The notes under the pieces were generated by a model. That model did not search any database, was not told the DNA's origin, and saw only the letters and a list, made by a program, of their open reading frames with translations. The position numbers and the translations under genes were made by a program. Shown piece after piece: positions 1 to 10,500 of a stretch of DNA of 64,000 nt (the stretch's first letter is position 1; each line of letters opens with the position of its first letter). The DNA comes from JBGAPI01 sp044221335 (GTDB lineage Bacteria; Pseudomonadota; Gammaproteobacteria; Xanthomonadales; Ahniellaceae), in NCBI GenBank assembly GCA_044221335.1, contig JBGAPI010000021.1, positions 1-64,000 on the forward strand. Reading direction: 5' to 3'.

Positions 1-986
1 GCGTAGAACTGCGGATCGCTGCGGAGGAAATGCAGGAACGCGGCGAAGTCGCCCTGGAACTTCAGCTCGTCGATCACCGCCTGCATCTCGGCATGGATCC
101 GCGCGACCTCCGCGAGGCCGGTCGCATGGATCGCCTCCGGCGCGAGGTCGAGCGTGGTGTAGTCGATGATCTGGCGACGGTAGAAGGCGCGGCCGTCGGG
201 CAGCGCGGTCGCCGCCAGCGTGCTGCGCGCCGCCGGCAGGTAGGACTCGCGGAAGAACTTGAGCAGGCGGGCATAGGCCGGCGTGACCTGTTTGCCGATG
301 ACCCTGACGGCCTCGGCGCGCAGCGCTTCGGCATCGCTCGCCGGGATCGTCGCCGGCAGCTTGTTGAACGGTTGGTACAGCGGGCTGGTCGTGGGGTCGC
401 GGCGCTCGGCTTCGGTGGCGATCGGCGCGTCGCGCCCGGCCAGCACCGCCTTCGGCAGCACCATGCCGCGCCTGATCCCGGCCTTCATCTGGCCGATCTC
501 CTGCTCGAAATAGTGCGGCACCCGCGCCAGCCGCGCGAGGTAGTTGCGGTAGGACGTCGCATCCGAGAACGGCTGACTGCGCGGCCACTGCAGCACCTCG
601 GTGTAGAACGCGCTGTCCGAATTGAAAGGTATCTGCTGCGTGCCGAGGCGGACGCTGTCGATCCCGCTGTCGATCTGGCCGACGAAGATCCGGTAGTTGA
701 TCCGCTCGCCCGGCGACAGCGCCGCGGGATCGATCGCATCGAGCTGCCTGCGGACTTCCAGGCGATGCTTCAGGCGGCGCTCGTAGCTCGCGGGATCGAC
801 CTCGTCGATCTGGTCGTCCTTGCCCGGGACGCCGAAGCTCGACGCCGCGAACGGCGAATCCTCCAGGCACCACGTCCAGTCGGCCTCGGTGATGGCACGG
901 AAGCGCTGGTCCGCATCTGAGGGAGTGTCGGCCGCAAGGGCGGACACGGCGGCGAAGAGGGTCGCAATGAAGAAAGTGGCGCGCAT
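1..986 (-). CDS. DUF885 family protein, N-terminal part (truncated by the window edge)
   Basis: An open frame of 328 codons runs from an ATG at 986 off the left edge without a stop, so only the N-terminal part is visible. It begins MRATFFIATLFAAVSALAAD, a clear Sec signal peptide with an Ala-x-Ala-type cleavage site, so the mature protein is exported to the periplasm or beyond. The following sequence (an early ITEADWTWCLEDSP segment, then RINYRIF, LPAARST and RAFYRRQIIDYTT segments) resembles the DUF885 family, uncharacterised proteins of about 600 residues often described as metallopeptidase-like. The segment that would hold catalytic residues lies outside the window, so no reaction can be assigned. 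It is divergent from fbp, with a palindromic repeat between them. Confidence 0.8.
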   Translation of the reverse strand, partial: MRATFFIATLFAAVSALAADTPSDADQRFRAITEADWTWCLEDSPFAASSFGVPGKDDQIDEVDPASYERRLKHRLEVRRQLDAIDPAALSPGERINYRIFVGQIDSGIDSVRLGTQQIPFNSDSAFYTEVLQWPRSQPFSDATSYRNYLARLARVPHYFEQEIGQMKAGIRRGMVLPKAVLAGRDAPIATEAERRDPTTSPLYQPFNKLPATIPASDAEALRAEAVRVIGKQVTPAYARLLKFFRESYLPAARSTLAATALPDGRAFYRRQIIDYTTLDLAPEAIHATGLAEVARIHAEMQAVIDELKFQGDFAAFLHFLRSDPQFY

Positions 987-1070
987 GCGGCGGCTCCCGA
1001 GGAAGAGGCCGAGTATGCGACGGGTGGCGGGCGGGGTGCGAGGCCCGGAATGGACATGCGAATTCCGACC

Positions 1071-1168
1071 GTCATTGCGAGCGCAGCGAAGCAATCCAGT
1101 GACATTGTTCTCGCATTGGAGCGACGAACAGCAGGGGATCCGCACGGCTTCGCTGTGCTCGCAATGAC
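1071..1168. repeat. CATTGCGAG-type palindromic intergenic repeat, copy 1
   Basis: The left arm begins GTCATTGCGAGCGCAGCGAA and the right arm ends TTCGCTGTGCTCGCAATGAC, so the two ends are near-perfect inverted complements around a ~55-bp centre. Related copies occur at 21375-21484 and 53829-53927, with a half copy from 56889. It lies in the gap between the DUF885 gene and fbp. The function is unknown; a REP/MITE-like element is the simplest reading. Confidence 0.85.
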
Positions 1169-1301
1169 CGAGGGTTGAGGCAATGTCTGATCAGGGCGAG
1201 CGCCGCCACCGGGGCTGGCGCCACCCACAACAGTCCCGTCGACCTACCCTTCCCAGCCCACTACCGCCAAACTATCGGCCCCATTCCCGACCCGCATCGC
1301 C

Positions 1302-2303
<1,002 letters not shown>

Positions 2304-2360
2304 AGCGGTCCCCGGCCCGGCGCTGTCCGACGTTCGGCGGCGCAAACGCCGCTCCTCCGG

Positions 2361-2394
2361 CGATGAGCCGCGCGACGCTCGCGCGGGCTCATCG
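2361..2394. terminator. Hairpin between convergent fbp and protease genes
   Basis: A long stem, CGATGAGCCGCGCGA paired with TCGCGCGGGCTCATCG with one bulged G, lies between the two converging stop codons. There is no T-tract on either strand, so it may be a weak bidirectional terminator or a palindromic repeat. Confidence 0.4.
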
Positions 2395-2413
2395 ACACGG
2401 AGCGAGCACCGCC

Positions 2414-3166
2414 CTACGGCAGCGCGACGAAGCGCCCGAGGAAGCGCCGCGACGCGACGGTGTCGAGGCGCTCGTCGACGTTGGTCGACACGCACTGCGA
2501 GTCGCCGGTGATCGTGGTGCCGGCGATCAGGTTGGTCTCGTCCGCACCGGCGCCGAGGAAGTTCGGGCCGCCGGAATCGCCGTAGCAGGTGCCGCCGTTG
2601 CCGGTCGCCTGGTTCTGCGACAGCCGGAGATAGCCGGGACCCACCGAGTTGAAGGTGCTGACGGCGACTTCGCGCACATCGTCGTAGTGGATCACCGGTC
2701 CGCCCTTGTCGATCACCCGTTCCTGGCCGCCATAGCCCACCGCGGTGAACTGCTGGTTCCGGTCGACCCGGTCGAACTGGCCGAGGGTCGGCAGCCGCGC
2801 GGGAGTCCGTCCGGCCACCGGCGCGTCGAGGAGGACGACCGCGAGATCGTGCGGGTCGTTCTGGCTCTTGCTGTACTCCGGATTGGCGATGTAGGTGCCG
2901 GCGAGCAGCGGCGACGCGGCGGAGAACGCCGGGTCGAAGGTCACCGTCACCCGGGTGGTGCCGAGGTCGCAGTGCGCCGCGGTCAGGAACACCGTCGGCG
3001 AGATCAGCGTGCCGGTGCAGTACGGATAGTGGACGCCGTCGAACTCCCCCACCAGGGCACCGACGAACGGATGACCGTTGCTGTCCGCCGTCCCGTAGGT
3101 GATGGCTTCGGACGACGCGAACGGCAGACACAGCAGAACGGCAACGACGAAACGACTCGCACGCAT
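2414..3166 (-). CDS. Secreted trypsin-like serine protease (S1 family)
   Basis: A 250-residue precursor with an N-terminal Sec signal (MRASRFVVAVLLCLPFASSE, cleavage near residue 21). The chymotrypsin-fold catalytic triad is complete: His65 in LTAAHC, Asp107 in HDLAVV and Ser198 in CYGDSGGP. Cys50/Cys66 form the usual disulphide around the active His. The protein is short, ends soon after the TTITGDSQC segment and carries no extra C-terminal domain, unlike its exoprotein neighbours. The ATG at 3166 is preceded by GGGGAG at a good distance; the frame stays open upstream but that part has no coding character. The TAG stop lies inside a CCGTAGGGCGG motif shared with other gene ends in this window. 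Substrate specificity cannot be read from the sequence. Confidence 0.9.
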   Translation of the reverse strand: MRASRFVVAVLLCLPFASSEAITYGTADSNGHPFVGALVGEFDGVHYPYCTGTLISPTVFLTAAHCDLGTTRVTVTFDPAFSAASPLLAGTYIANPEYSKSQNDPHDLAVVLLDAPVAGRTPARLPTLGQFDRVDRNQQFTAVGYGGQERVIDKGGPVIHYDDVREVAVSTFNSVGPGYLRLSQNQATGNGGTCYGDSGGPNFLGAGADETNLIAGTTITGDSQCVSTNVDERLDTVASRRFLGRFVALP

Positions 3167-3263
3167 GATGGCACTCCCCAGTGCTCCCCAAGAAGGTCGC
3201 GAGTATAGACAGCGCGGACCGCCACGGAAGGGTCCGGATGCGACGGCCGTCCCGAAACGGAAA

Positions 3264-3289
3264 TCGCCCCGGGATCGCTCCCGGGGCGA
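3264..3289 (-). terminator. Rho-independent-type terminator after the repeat exoprotein gene
   Basis: A perfect 11-bp stem (TCGCCCCGGGA paired with TCCCGGGGCGA) with a 4-nt loop lies just downstream of the stop codon at 3313. On the minus strand it is followed by TTTCCGTTT. Confidence 0.75.
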
Positions 3290-3312
3290 CTCGTCCGGAC
3301 CGCGCGACCGCA

Positions 3313-5670
3313 CTACTTCGTGGTCACGCTCCAGGTGTCGCTGACGCCGCCCACGGTCAGCACCACATTGACCACGGCGCCCTTGCTGGCTCCCGACGTG
3401 ACCTTGAGCGTGATGGTATCGCCGCTGTTCACGCTGCCCGCGGCCGCCGTGTAGGCCCCGCCGTTGCGGCTGTAGGTCGCGTTGCCGCCGCTGATCGAGA
3501 TCGGCGCGGCGGTGTTGATGCCGCTGATCGTGATCGTGTTGGAGGTGACGACCGTGTTGCGGTTGACGCCGGCGACGTCGGTGAAGGCGAACGCGTTCGG
3601 CGTGGTGTCGGCCGCCAGCGTGGTGCTGGTGAAGGTGTCGGACACGCCGCCGATCGTCAGCACGGTGTTGGTCGCCGTGGCGAAGTTCGCCGACGCGGTG
3701 TGCTGCACCCGCACGTTCGATCCGCTCGCGATCATGCTCGCGGCCGTGGTGAACGGCCCGCCGTTGATGCTGTAGCTGCCCCCGCTGATGAAGATCGGCG
3801 TCGTCACGTTGACGCCCGAGACCACGATCGCGTTCGAGGTCTGCAGCGAGGACAGCGCGACGCCGCCGACGTCGGTGAAACTGAAGGCATCCGGCGTGCC
3901 GTCCGCCGCGAGCGTGACGCTCATGAAGGTGCCGGACACGCCGCCGATCGTCAGCGTGGAGGTGGTCGCGGTCGAGTACTGGGACGACGAGATGTGCTGC
4001 ACCCGCACGGTCTGGCCGTTCTGCACCGTTCCGGCGGCCGTGGTGAACGCGCCGCCGTTGATGCTGTAGCTGCCGCCGCTGACGCTGATCGGAGCCGGCG
4101 CGTTGATGCCGCCGACGGTGATCTCGCCGGACACCTGGCTGGTCGCGAGCGCCGCACCGCCGACGTCGGAGAAGCTGAACGCGTACGGCGTGGTGTCCGC
4201 CGCCAGCGTGGTGCTGGTGTAGGTGTCGGACACGCCACCGATCGTCAGCGTGGTGTTGGTCGCGGTCGAGAACTGCGACGACGCGGTGTGCTGCACCCGC
4301 ACCGTCTGGCCCGGCAGCACCGTGCCCGCGGTCGAGGTGAACGATCCGCCGTTGACACTGTAGCTGCCGCCGCTGACGCTGATCGGCGTTGCCGCGTTGA
4401 TGCCGCACACGGTGATCGTGTTCGAGGTCTGGACGGTGAGCAGCGAAACGCCGGTGACGTCGGTGAAGCTGAAGGCGTCCGGCGTGGTGTCGCCGGTCAT
4501 CGTCGTCGCGGAGAACGTATCGGCGACGCCCCCGACGTACAGCGACACGCTTTCGGTCGACGAATTCAGGGTCGATGCGGTCACCTGCACGCGAACGCTC
4601 TGGCCGTTGTTGACGAAGCCCGACGCCGTGGTGAAGGCACCGCCGTCGATGCTGTAGCTGCCGCCGATCGCGTAGATCTGTGCCGGCGCGTTGATCCCGG
4701 TGATGGTGACCGCGTTCGAGGTCTGCACGCTGCCCGGGGCCACCCCGGTGACGTCGGCGAAGGTGAAGGCGTTCGGTGTCGTGTCGATCGCCGCCGTGGT
4801 GCTGGTGAAGATGTCGTACACGCCGCCGATCGTCAGGCGAGTGTCATTCGTCGCCGAGTAGTTCGAGGACGCCGTGTGCTGTACCCGGACGCTCTGGCCG
4901 TTGTTCACCGTGCCGGGGGCGGCAGTGAACGGACCGCCGTCGATGCTGTAGCTGCCGCCGCTGACGCTGATCGGCGACGCGGCCTCGATGCCGGCGACGA
5001 CGATGGCGTTGGAGGTCTGCAGCGAGCCGACGGCAACGCCGGTGACGTCGCTGAAGTGGAACGCGTCCGGCGTGGTGTCGGGGCTTACGGTCAGGCTGGA
5101 GAAGTAGTCGTAGGCACCGCCGATGGTGAGCTTCGTGCTGGTCGTCGTTGAGTAGCTCGACGACGCATAGTGCCCGACCCGCACGGTCTGGCCCGCCATC
5201 ACGACACCCGGGTCGCTGACGAAGTAGCCGCCGTTGATGCTGTAGTAGCCGCCTTCCACACTGATCGGCGCCTGCACGTTGATCCCGGACACCGTGATCG
5301 TGTTCGAGACCTGCCAGGAGCCGCGCGGGACATAGTTGACGCCGCCGAGCGTGAACGGATCGGGCGTGCTGTCGGCCGCGCCGGTGGTCGAGGTGAAGGT
5401 GCCGCTCACCTGGTTCACCGTCAGTGTCGTGTAGACCGACTGGTCGATCGCGGAGGCCGCGGTGTGACGCAGCCAGACCTGCTGGCCGGCGCTGGCGGTG
5501 AAGCTGCCGCTCGCGAAATTGAGACCGTCCAGGCTGTACTCGCCGCCGCTGACGTAGGCCTGCTGCGGCACGTCGAAGCCGGCCAGCGTGACCGGCGCCG
5601 AAACCACCAGCGCGCCGGGCGTCGCGTTCTCGACGTTGACGAATTGAATCGGGTCCGGCGTGGTGTCGTG
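3313..5670 (-). repeat. Tandem array of eight ~294-bp coding repeats
   Basis: The units are in frame inside the exoprotein gene, marked by recurring antisense copies of the DTTPDAF codons about 294 bp apart (for example near 3890, 4480 and 5070). Middle units are most alike; the first two and the last are most divergent, as expected from internal expansion. Confidence 0.85.
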
Positions 5671-7254
5671 CACCCCCAGCACGGCGGTGGCGGTGTTGTT
5701 GCTCGGGATGCCGTCGGCGAAGGACAGGCTCATCGTCGCCGAGATCGGATAGTCGCCCGACGCCAGCGTATTGAACCGCAGCGGGAGGGTCGACGCCATT
5801 CCGCTCATCGGGCAGCTCACGGTGGTGGTGCCGTAGCCGGAGCAGCTCGCCAGAATGGGGTCGTTGAAGTTGGGCGGCAGTTGGAGGATCAGGTTCCAGT
5901 TGCCGAGCGGCGTGATGGTATTGCCCGGCGACACATGGCGGAAATCGACGTCGAACTGGACGAACTGCCCGGCCTCGGTGCCGTTCACCCGGATCACCGG
6001 GAAGTAGTCGTCGTCGGCGAGGCCGATCATCGTCCGCTCGTAGGCGAGGTGCTTGCCGCCGTCGGGACGGGTCCACACGGCGTTCAGGCGGCCGACGTAC
6101 GGCGTGTCGATGGCGCCGAAGAGTTCGTCGCCGGCCGTGACCTCGTTGATCCGGGTGGGCGCGTCGACGGGTGTTCCGTCGCTGCGGTACTGGCGGGCAT
6201 AGATGCCCTCGCCGTCGCCGTCCTGGCCGGTGCTCTGCCACGCGATCCAGAAGCCGTCGCGCTCGTCGACCGCGACCCGCGTTGCGCTGCGGACGCGGCC
6301 ATCGATCGCCGCGATCGTGAGCACGTTCCCGACGGGCTGGTTGCTGCTGTCGATGCGCTGCGCGAACACGCCGCCGTCGCGCGTCCAGGCCACGATCTTC
6401 TGGCCCTGGCGCTCCTGCGACACCACCGCGGTGCCGAACGCCGCCTGGGGGTCGTGGTCGAGCACGATGATCTGCGGGGTCCAGCCCTGACCGTTGATCA
6501 CTGCCAGCTGCACCGCGGTATCGAACGGCCAGTTCGACTGCGTGCCGGTCCAGGCGATCAGCGCGCCGCCCTGGGAGTCGGCGGCCAGCGAAGGCTGCAA
6601 CGGCGACGTGCTGCGCGGGAAATACTCGAGCGACTGCGCCGAGCCACCCGGCATGCCGCCGTAGAAGCGGTTGTAGAACACCGAGTAGTAGCCCGGCCCG
6701 ACCTGGCCGCTCCACGCGACGTAGCCGTCGCGCGAGCTGCTGTTGATGCCGACCACCGGATTCTCCTGGGCGGCGCCGTTGGCAGCACCGACGGCCAGCG
6801 GTCCCGGACCCAGGGTGCCGAACGGATCGATCGACTGCATGCGCACGACGCTCACGCCGTCGCTCTGCTGAGTGCACGCCCAGGCGATCACCTGATCGAA
6901 GTAGTAGGAGTACGGCTGCGTCATCGCGACGCTCGGCGTGCGCGGCTCGCAGGTCGGATCGGCACCGAGGATCAGGTCGTGGATACTGCCACTGGTGTCC
7001 CGATAGACGTCGTAAAGCATCGCCCCCGCCGGGTTCGAATCCACCATCACGGTGACCCGGTTGCTCGGGTAGTAGGACGTCGGGAAGGAGCGTTCGACGA
7101 CGAGGGTCGCCTCGCGCTGCAGCCCGATCCCCTGGCTGCCGACCGACGCTTCCGGTCCCTCGGGCGTCGACGCCCAGGCCTTGGCGGCGGGCAGCCCCAG
7201 CGCCGCCAGCAGCGCGGTCGACAGCAGGGAACGACGGATGATGCGTGAATTCAT
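3313..7254 (-). CDS. Large secreted protein with eight tandem ~98-aa repeats
   Basis: A 1313-residue precursor starting MNSRIIRRSLLSTALLAALG, a Sec signal cleaved near AWAS. AGGAGAAATCC just before the ATG at 7254 decides the start. Residues ~40-400 form a non-repeated, beta-rich region with several IAWT/VAWS-type strands suggestive of a beta-propeller. A DUF11-like segment follows (about 400-525), then eight tandem copies of a ~98-residue module each opening D(T/G)TPDAFxFxDVxGV and containing GINAxxPISVSGGSYSINGG and LTIGGVSDTFTS. The last copy diverges and ends the protein with no anchor. The modules look like Ig/cadherin-type beta-sandwiches. A role as an extended surface or secreted adhesin-like protein is inference. 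The gene ends in a good terminator. Confidence 0.85.
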   Translation of the reverse strand: MNSRIIRRSLLSTALLAALGLPAAKAWASTPEGPEASVGSQGIGLQREATLVVERSFPTSYYPSNRVTVMVDSNPAGAMLYDVYRDTSGSIHDLILGADPTCEPRTPSVAMTQPYSYYFDQVIAWACTQQSDGVSVVRMQSIDPFGTLGPGPLAVGAANGAAQENPVVGINSSSRDGYVAWSGQVGPGYYSVFYNRFYGGMPGGSAQSLEYFPRSTSPLQPSLAADSQGGALIAWTGTQSNWPFDTAVQLAVINGQGWTPQIIVLDHDPQAAFGTAVVSQERQGQKIVAWTRDGGVFAQRIDSSNQPVGNVLTIAAIDGRVRSATRVAVDERDGFWIAWQSTGQDGDGEGIYARQYRSDGTPVDAPTRINEVTAGDELFGAIDTPYVGRLNAVWTRPDGGKHLAYERTMIGLADDDYFPVIRVNGTEAGQFVQFDVDFRHVSPGNTITPLGNWNLILQLPPNFNDPILASCSGYGTTTVSCPMSGMASTLPLRFNTLASGDYPISATMSLSFADGIPSNNTATAVLGVHDTTPDPIQFVNVENATPGALVVSAPVTLAGFDVPQQAYVSGGEYSLDGLNFASGSFTASAGQQVWLRHTAASAIDQSVYTTLTVNQVSGTFTSTTGAADSTPDPFTLGGVNYVPRGSWQVSNTITVSGINVQAPISVEGGYYSINGGYFVSDPGVVMAGQTVRVGHYASSSYSTTTSTKLTIGGAYDYFSSLTVSPDTTPDAFHFSDVTGVAVGSLQTSNAIVVAGIEAASPISVSGGSYSIDGGPFTAAPGTVNNGQSVRVQHTASSNYSATNDTRLTIGGVYDIFTSTTAAIDTTPNAFTFADVTGVAPGSVQTSNAVTITGINAPAQIYAIGGSYSIDGGAFTTASGFVNNGQSVRVQVTASTLNSSTESVSLYVGGVADTFSATTMTGDTTPDAFSFTDVTGVSLLTVQTSNTITVCGINAATPISVSGGSYSVNGGSFTSTAGTVLPGQTVRVQHTASSQFSTATNTTLTIGGVSDTYTSTTLAADTTPYAFSFSDVGGAALATSQVSGEITVGGINAPAPISVSGGSYSINGGAFTTAAGTVQNGQTVRVQHISSSQYSTATTSTLTIGGVSGTFMSVTLAADGTPDAFSFTDVGGVALSSLQTSNAIVVSGVNVTTPIFISGGSYSINGGPFTTAASMIASGSNVRVQHTASANFATATNTVLTIGGVSDTFTSTTLAADTTPNAFAFTDVAGVNRNTVVTSNTITISGINTAAPISISGGNATYSRNGGAYTAAAGSVNSGDTITLKVTSGASKGAVVNVVLTVGGVSDTWSVTTK

Positions 7255-7544
7255 GGATTTCTCCTGAGAAGGCTGACGGCGCCCCGCTCCGCACCCCACG
7301 CGCGAAGTCGAAGACCTACCGACGGTGTGCGCCGCTGCGCGCCGATTCCGGCGTTGCGCCTGTCCGGGTTACTCGACAATTCGTGACAGAGTCGATCAGC
7401 GGCGAGTGGACATTCTCCCCGGCGGGCGTCTCACGGCCTGCGACAGGTCGCGACGGGCACAAAAAAACCCCGGCGAACCGGGGCGTCGACCTTGTCCGGC
7501 GGGGTCCGGCGCGTCCACAGGGACGGCGCCGGACTCGCGGGGGA
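7255..7544. other. Gap between two exoprotein genes
   Basis: This 290-bp gap holds the terminator of the upstream gene (7461-7483) and presumably the promoter of the downstream one. I could not identify a convincing -35/-10 pair and see no gene. Confidence 0.5.
7461..7483 (-). terminator. Rho-independent terminator of the 1402-aa exoprotein gene
   Basis: On the minus strand, CCCCGG-TTCG-CCGGGG (six GC pairs capped by a stable UUCG tetraloop) is followed by seven T residues. It lies about 60 bp past the stop codon. Confidence 0.9.
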
Positions 7545-10500
7545 TTACTCGAAACCGTCCTTGAAGATGTCGGAGCCGACGATCAGATCGGTATCGGTAT
7601 TGCTGTTGTTGGCGCTGTTGAGTTCGGCGACGCTGCCCGGAGCCGCGATCGCCGCCGAGGTCGCCAGGTTGTTGCCGAGGGTGCCGCCGACGGTGCCGGT
7701 CACGGTGTAGGTGATGCTCTGGCCGCTCGCCAGGGTCACCGACTCGCTGATCGAGCCGTTGCCGCTGGCGTTGGCGCAGGTCACCGGCACGACGGCCGTG
7801 CAGGTCCAGGTCACGCCGGTCAGCTCGGCCGGCAGGCTGGTGGTCAGCGTCGCGGCGGTCGCCGTGTTCGGACCGGCGTTGCTGACGACGATGGTGTAGC
7901 TGGTGGTCGAGCCCAACAGCGCCACCGACTGGCCGTTGCTGATGCTGACCGCGAGATCGGCACCCGGAGCGACGGTGATGGTGAAGCTCACCACCGCGGA
8001 GGTGTCGACGCCACCGTTGGTCGTGCCGCCGTTGTCCTGCAGGGTTGCATTGATGGTCGCCACGCCGCCGGTTCCCGACAGCGTGTAGGTCAGGGTGCCG
8101 TCGGTGGCGATCGCGGCGCCGCTGACGATGTTGCCGGGGTCGGACGCCTCGGTGACGTTGTAGGCCTGCACCGCCTGCCCGGTCTCGTTCGGCCCGAAGT
8201 TCGTGCCGGTGACGAAGCCCGCGACCGTCTGCAGGCCGGTGGTGCCGGCCACGTGGCTGCGGTTGCCGCTGACGGTGAAGCTCGGCTGGTCGTTGACGGC
8301 GGCGACGTTGACCGTGAAGGTCGAGGTGCCGGTGAGCGCGCCCGCATCGGTCACCGTCAACGTGATCACTGCCGAGCCCGACAGGTTGGCCACCGGCGTC
8401 ACCGTCACGGTGCGGTTCGCGCCGCTGCCGCCGAACACGATGTTCGCGTTCGGGACCAGGGTGGTGTTGCTGGACGAGCCGGTCAGCACCAGGCTGCCCG
8501 CGGCCGTTTCGGTGTCACCCACGGTCACCGCGAGGGCCCCCGTGTTGCCGTCCTCGAGGATGTTCTGGAGGGCCGGCGCGGACACTGTCGGTGCCGTGTT
8601 CGGCGCGCTCGCGCACACCACCGAGGACTTGGCGACCACGAGGTCGTCGATCCGGACACCGGCGGCGCCGGACGCCACGGCACTGCTGTCGGTACCGGTG
8701 CGCCAGCGCAGCTTGATGTTCTGGCCCGCGGCCGCCGCCGGCAGATTGATCGACGAGACGATGTAGGTCGGCGCCGCCCCGGTGCCGCCCGACAGGCCGC
8801 TCCAGGCCTGGCGGCCGCCCAGCGGATTGCTGAAGCCCGTCGAGAGCGTCTTGTTGTAGCCACCCGTGAGGAAGGCGTTGCCGCCGGCGGTGATGTCGCT
8901 GAAGGTGGTGCCGCCGTCGGTGCTGATCTCGAGCACGGTGCCATCGAAGCCGCTCGCGGAGCCGGTCTCCATGTTGAACAGGTTCTGGAAGCTGACCTGT
9001 CCGCCGCCGGCGCCGATCGCGATCACCGGGCTGGTCAGCTGGCTCTCGGCGGCGGAGGTGATGTCCTGCACGAACAGGTCGTTCGGCGCCGAGTTCGGCG
9101 TGGTCGTCGAGCTGACCCACGGCGGCAGAGTGCCGCTGACCGTCGCCGAGGTCCAGCCGGCCGGCAGCGCCGGTGCGGCCACGCTGTCGAACTTCTCGTT
9201 GAGGTAGGTCGTGACCTGGGTCGCGCCGAGCTGGGCGGTGAAGGTGACGGTGCCGAGGTTGGTAGCGCCATCCTGCAGCGCCAGCGTCATCGTGACGGTG
9301 CCGCCGCAGGTGCCGCTGGCGGTGAAGGTGAAGTCCTTCGCCACGTTCGCGCCACCGGCATTCACTACGCCGTAGGTCTGCGGGCCGCTCGGCGAGTTCA
9401 CGCCGCCGGTGGCCTGCAGGGTCGCCACCAGGTTGGTGGTGTTGCCGCCACCGACGTTCTTCAGCGGCAGCGAGACGGTCACGGTCTCGGCCGGATCGAT
9501 CGCGCCGTTGGCGGGGACGATGCTCTCGGCACTGATCGTCACCGGATTCGCCGCGTTCATCGTCGGCGTGCCGACCAGGCAGGTGCTGAAGGTGGTGGTG
9601 CCGGCGTTGGTGATGACCAGGCTGTTGTTGGTGCTGCTGGCGTAGCCCGGGAACGACGCGGTCGCGCTATAGGTGCCCGGCGACAGGCCGATGTTGGACG
9701 GCAGGGTGCCGCCGGCATTGGTGGTGCGGAAGTAGCCACCGGTCGCCGTCACGGTCGCGCCGGCGAGCGGCAGGCCGCTGGCGCAGTTGGTGATCGACGC
9801 CGCCAGGAAGCCGCGCTGCGGCGGGGTGCAGGACGGGAAGGCGAACTTGCCGATGCGGGTCTGCCAGCTGCCCGTCGATGTGGTGGCGTAGTACTCCTGG
9901 GTGTACCAGAAAGTGCAGTCGTCGACCGGGTCGATGCTCATCGCGCTGTAGTCGCCCCAGCGGTTGCCTCCGGAGGTCTGCGAGCCGGTGGAGGCGAAGA
10001 AGGTGGCTTCACCCTCATTCAGCGTGCCGCTGGGCGCGGCATTGGTGCGGCCGGCGACCACGATGCTCGGGAAGGTGGTGGAGCTCGACTGGGTGAAGCC
10101 CAGCGCGATGTTGCCCTGGCTGTCCTGCGCGATGCTGCCCATCCAGTTGTTGACGCCGGTGGAACCGTTGCCGGGCGCCGCATTCTGGGTGCCCTGGTCG
10201 CGCACCGTCATCGTCGAGGTGTTGTCGCTGCTGCGCAGTTCGAACCAGCGGATCGCGGACTGGTAGGTGGAAGGCACGGTGGTCGGCGCGACGCCACTCA
10301 CGTTGACCGTGAAGTTGCCGGTCCACGAGTTGGTCGGCGTGGCGTAGCTGCCGAGGTTGCGGTAGGACAGCCGGAACATCAGGCGGTCGTTGATCGCGTC
10401 GAGGCCGTTCGTGGTGCCGCTCTGCTCGTTGTAGTTGCGGATCGTGCCGTCGGTGTAGCCGCGCGCATCGAATGCCGCCAGCGCGACGTCGGTCTTCTGG

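Noticed and set aside
2414..4408. A fusion of the protease with upstream sequence in one long frame
   Set aside because: The part upstream of 3166 is antisense-style low-complexity sequence overlapping the repeat exoprotein gene and its terminator; the signal peptide and ribosome-binding site mark 3166 as the start.
7468..7483. The CCCCGG-TTCG-CCGGGG hairpin considered as part of an RNA gene
   Set aside because: It has the exact form of a Rho-independent terminator right after a stop codon; nothing around it suggests a structured RNA.
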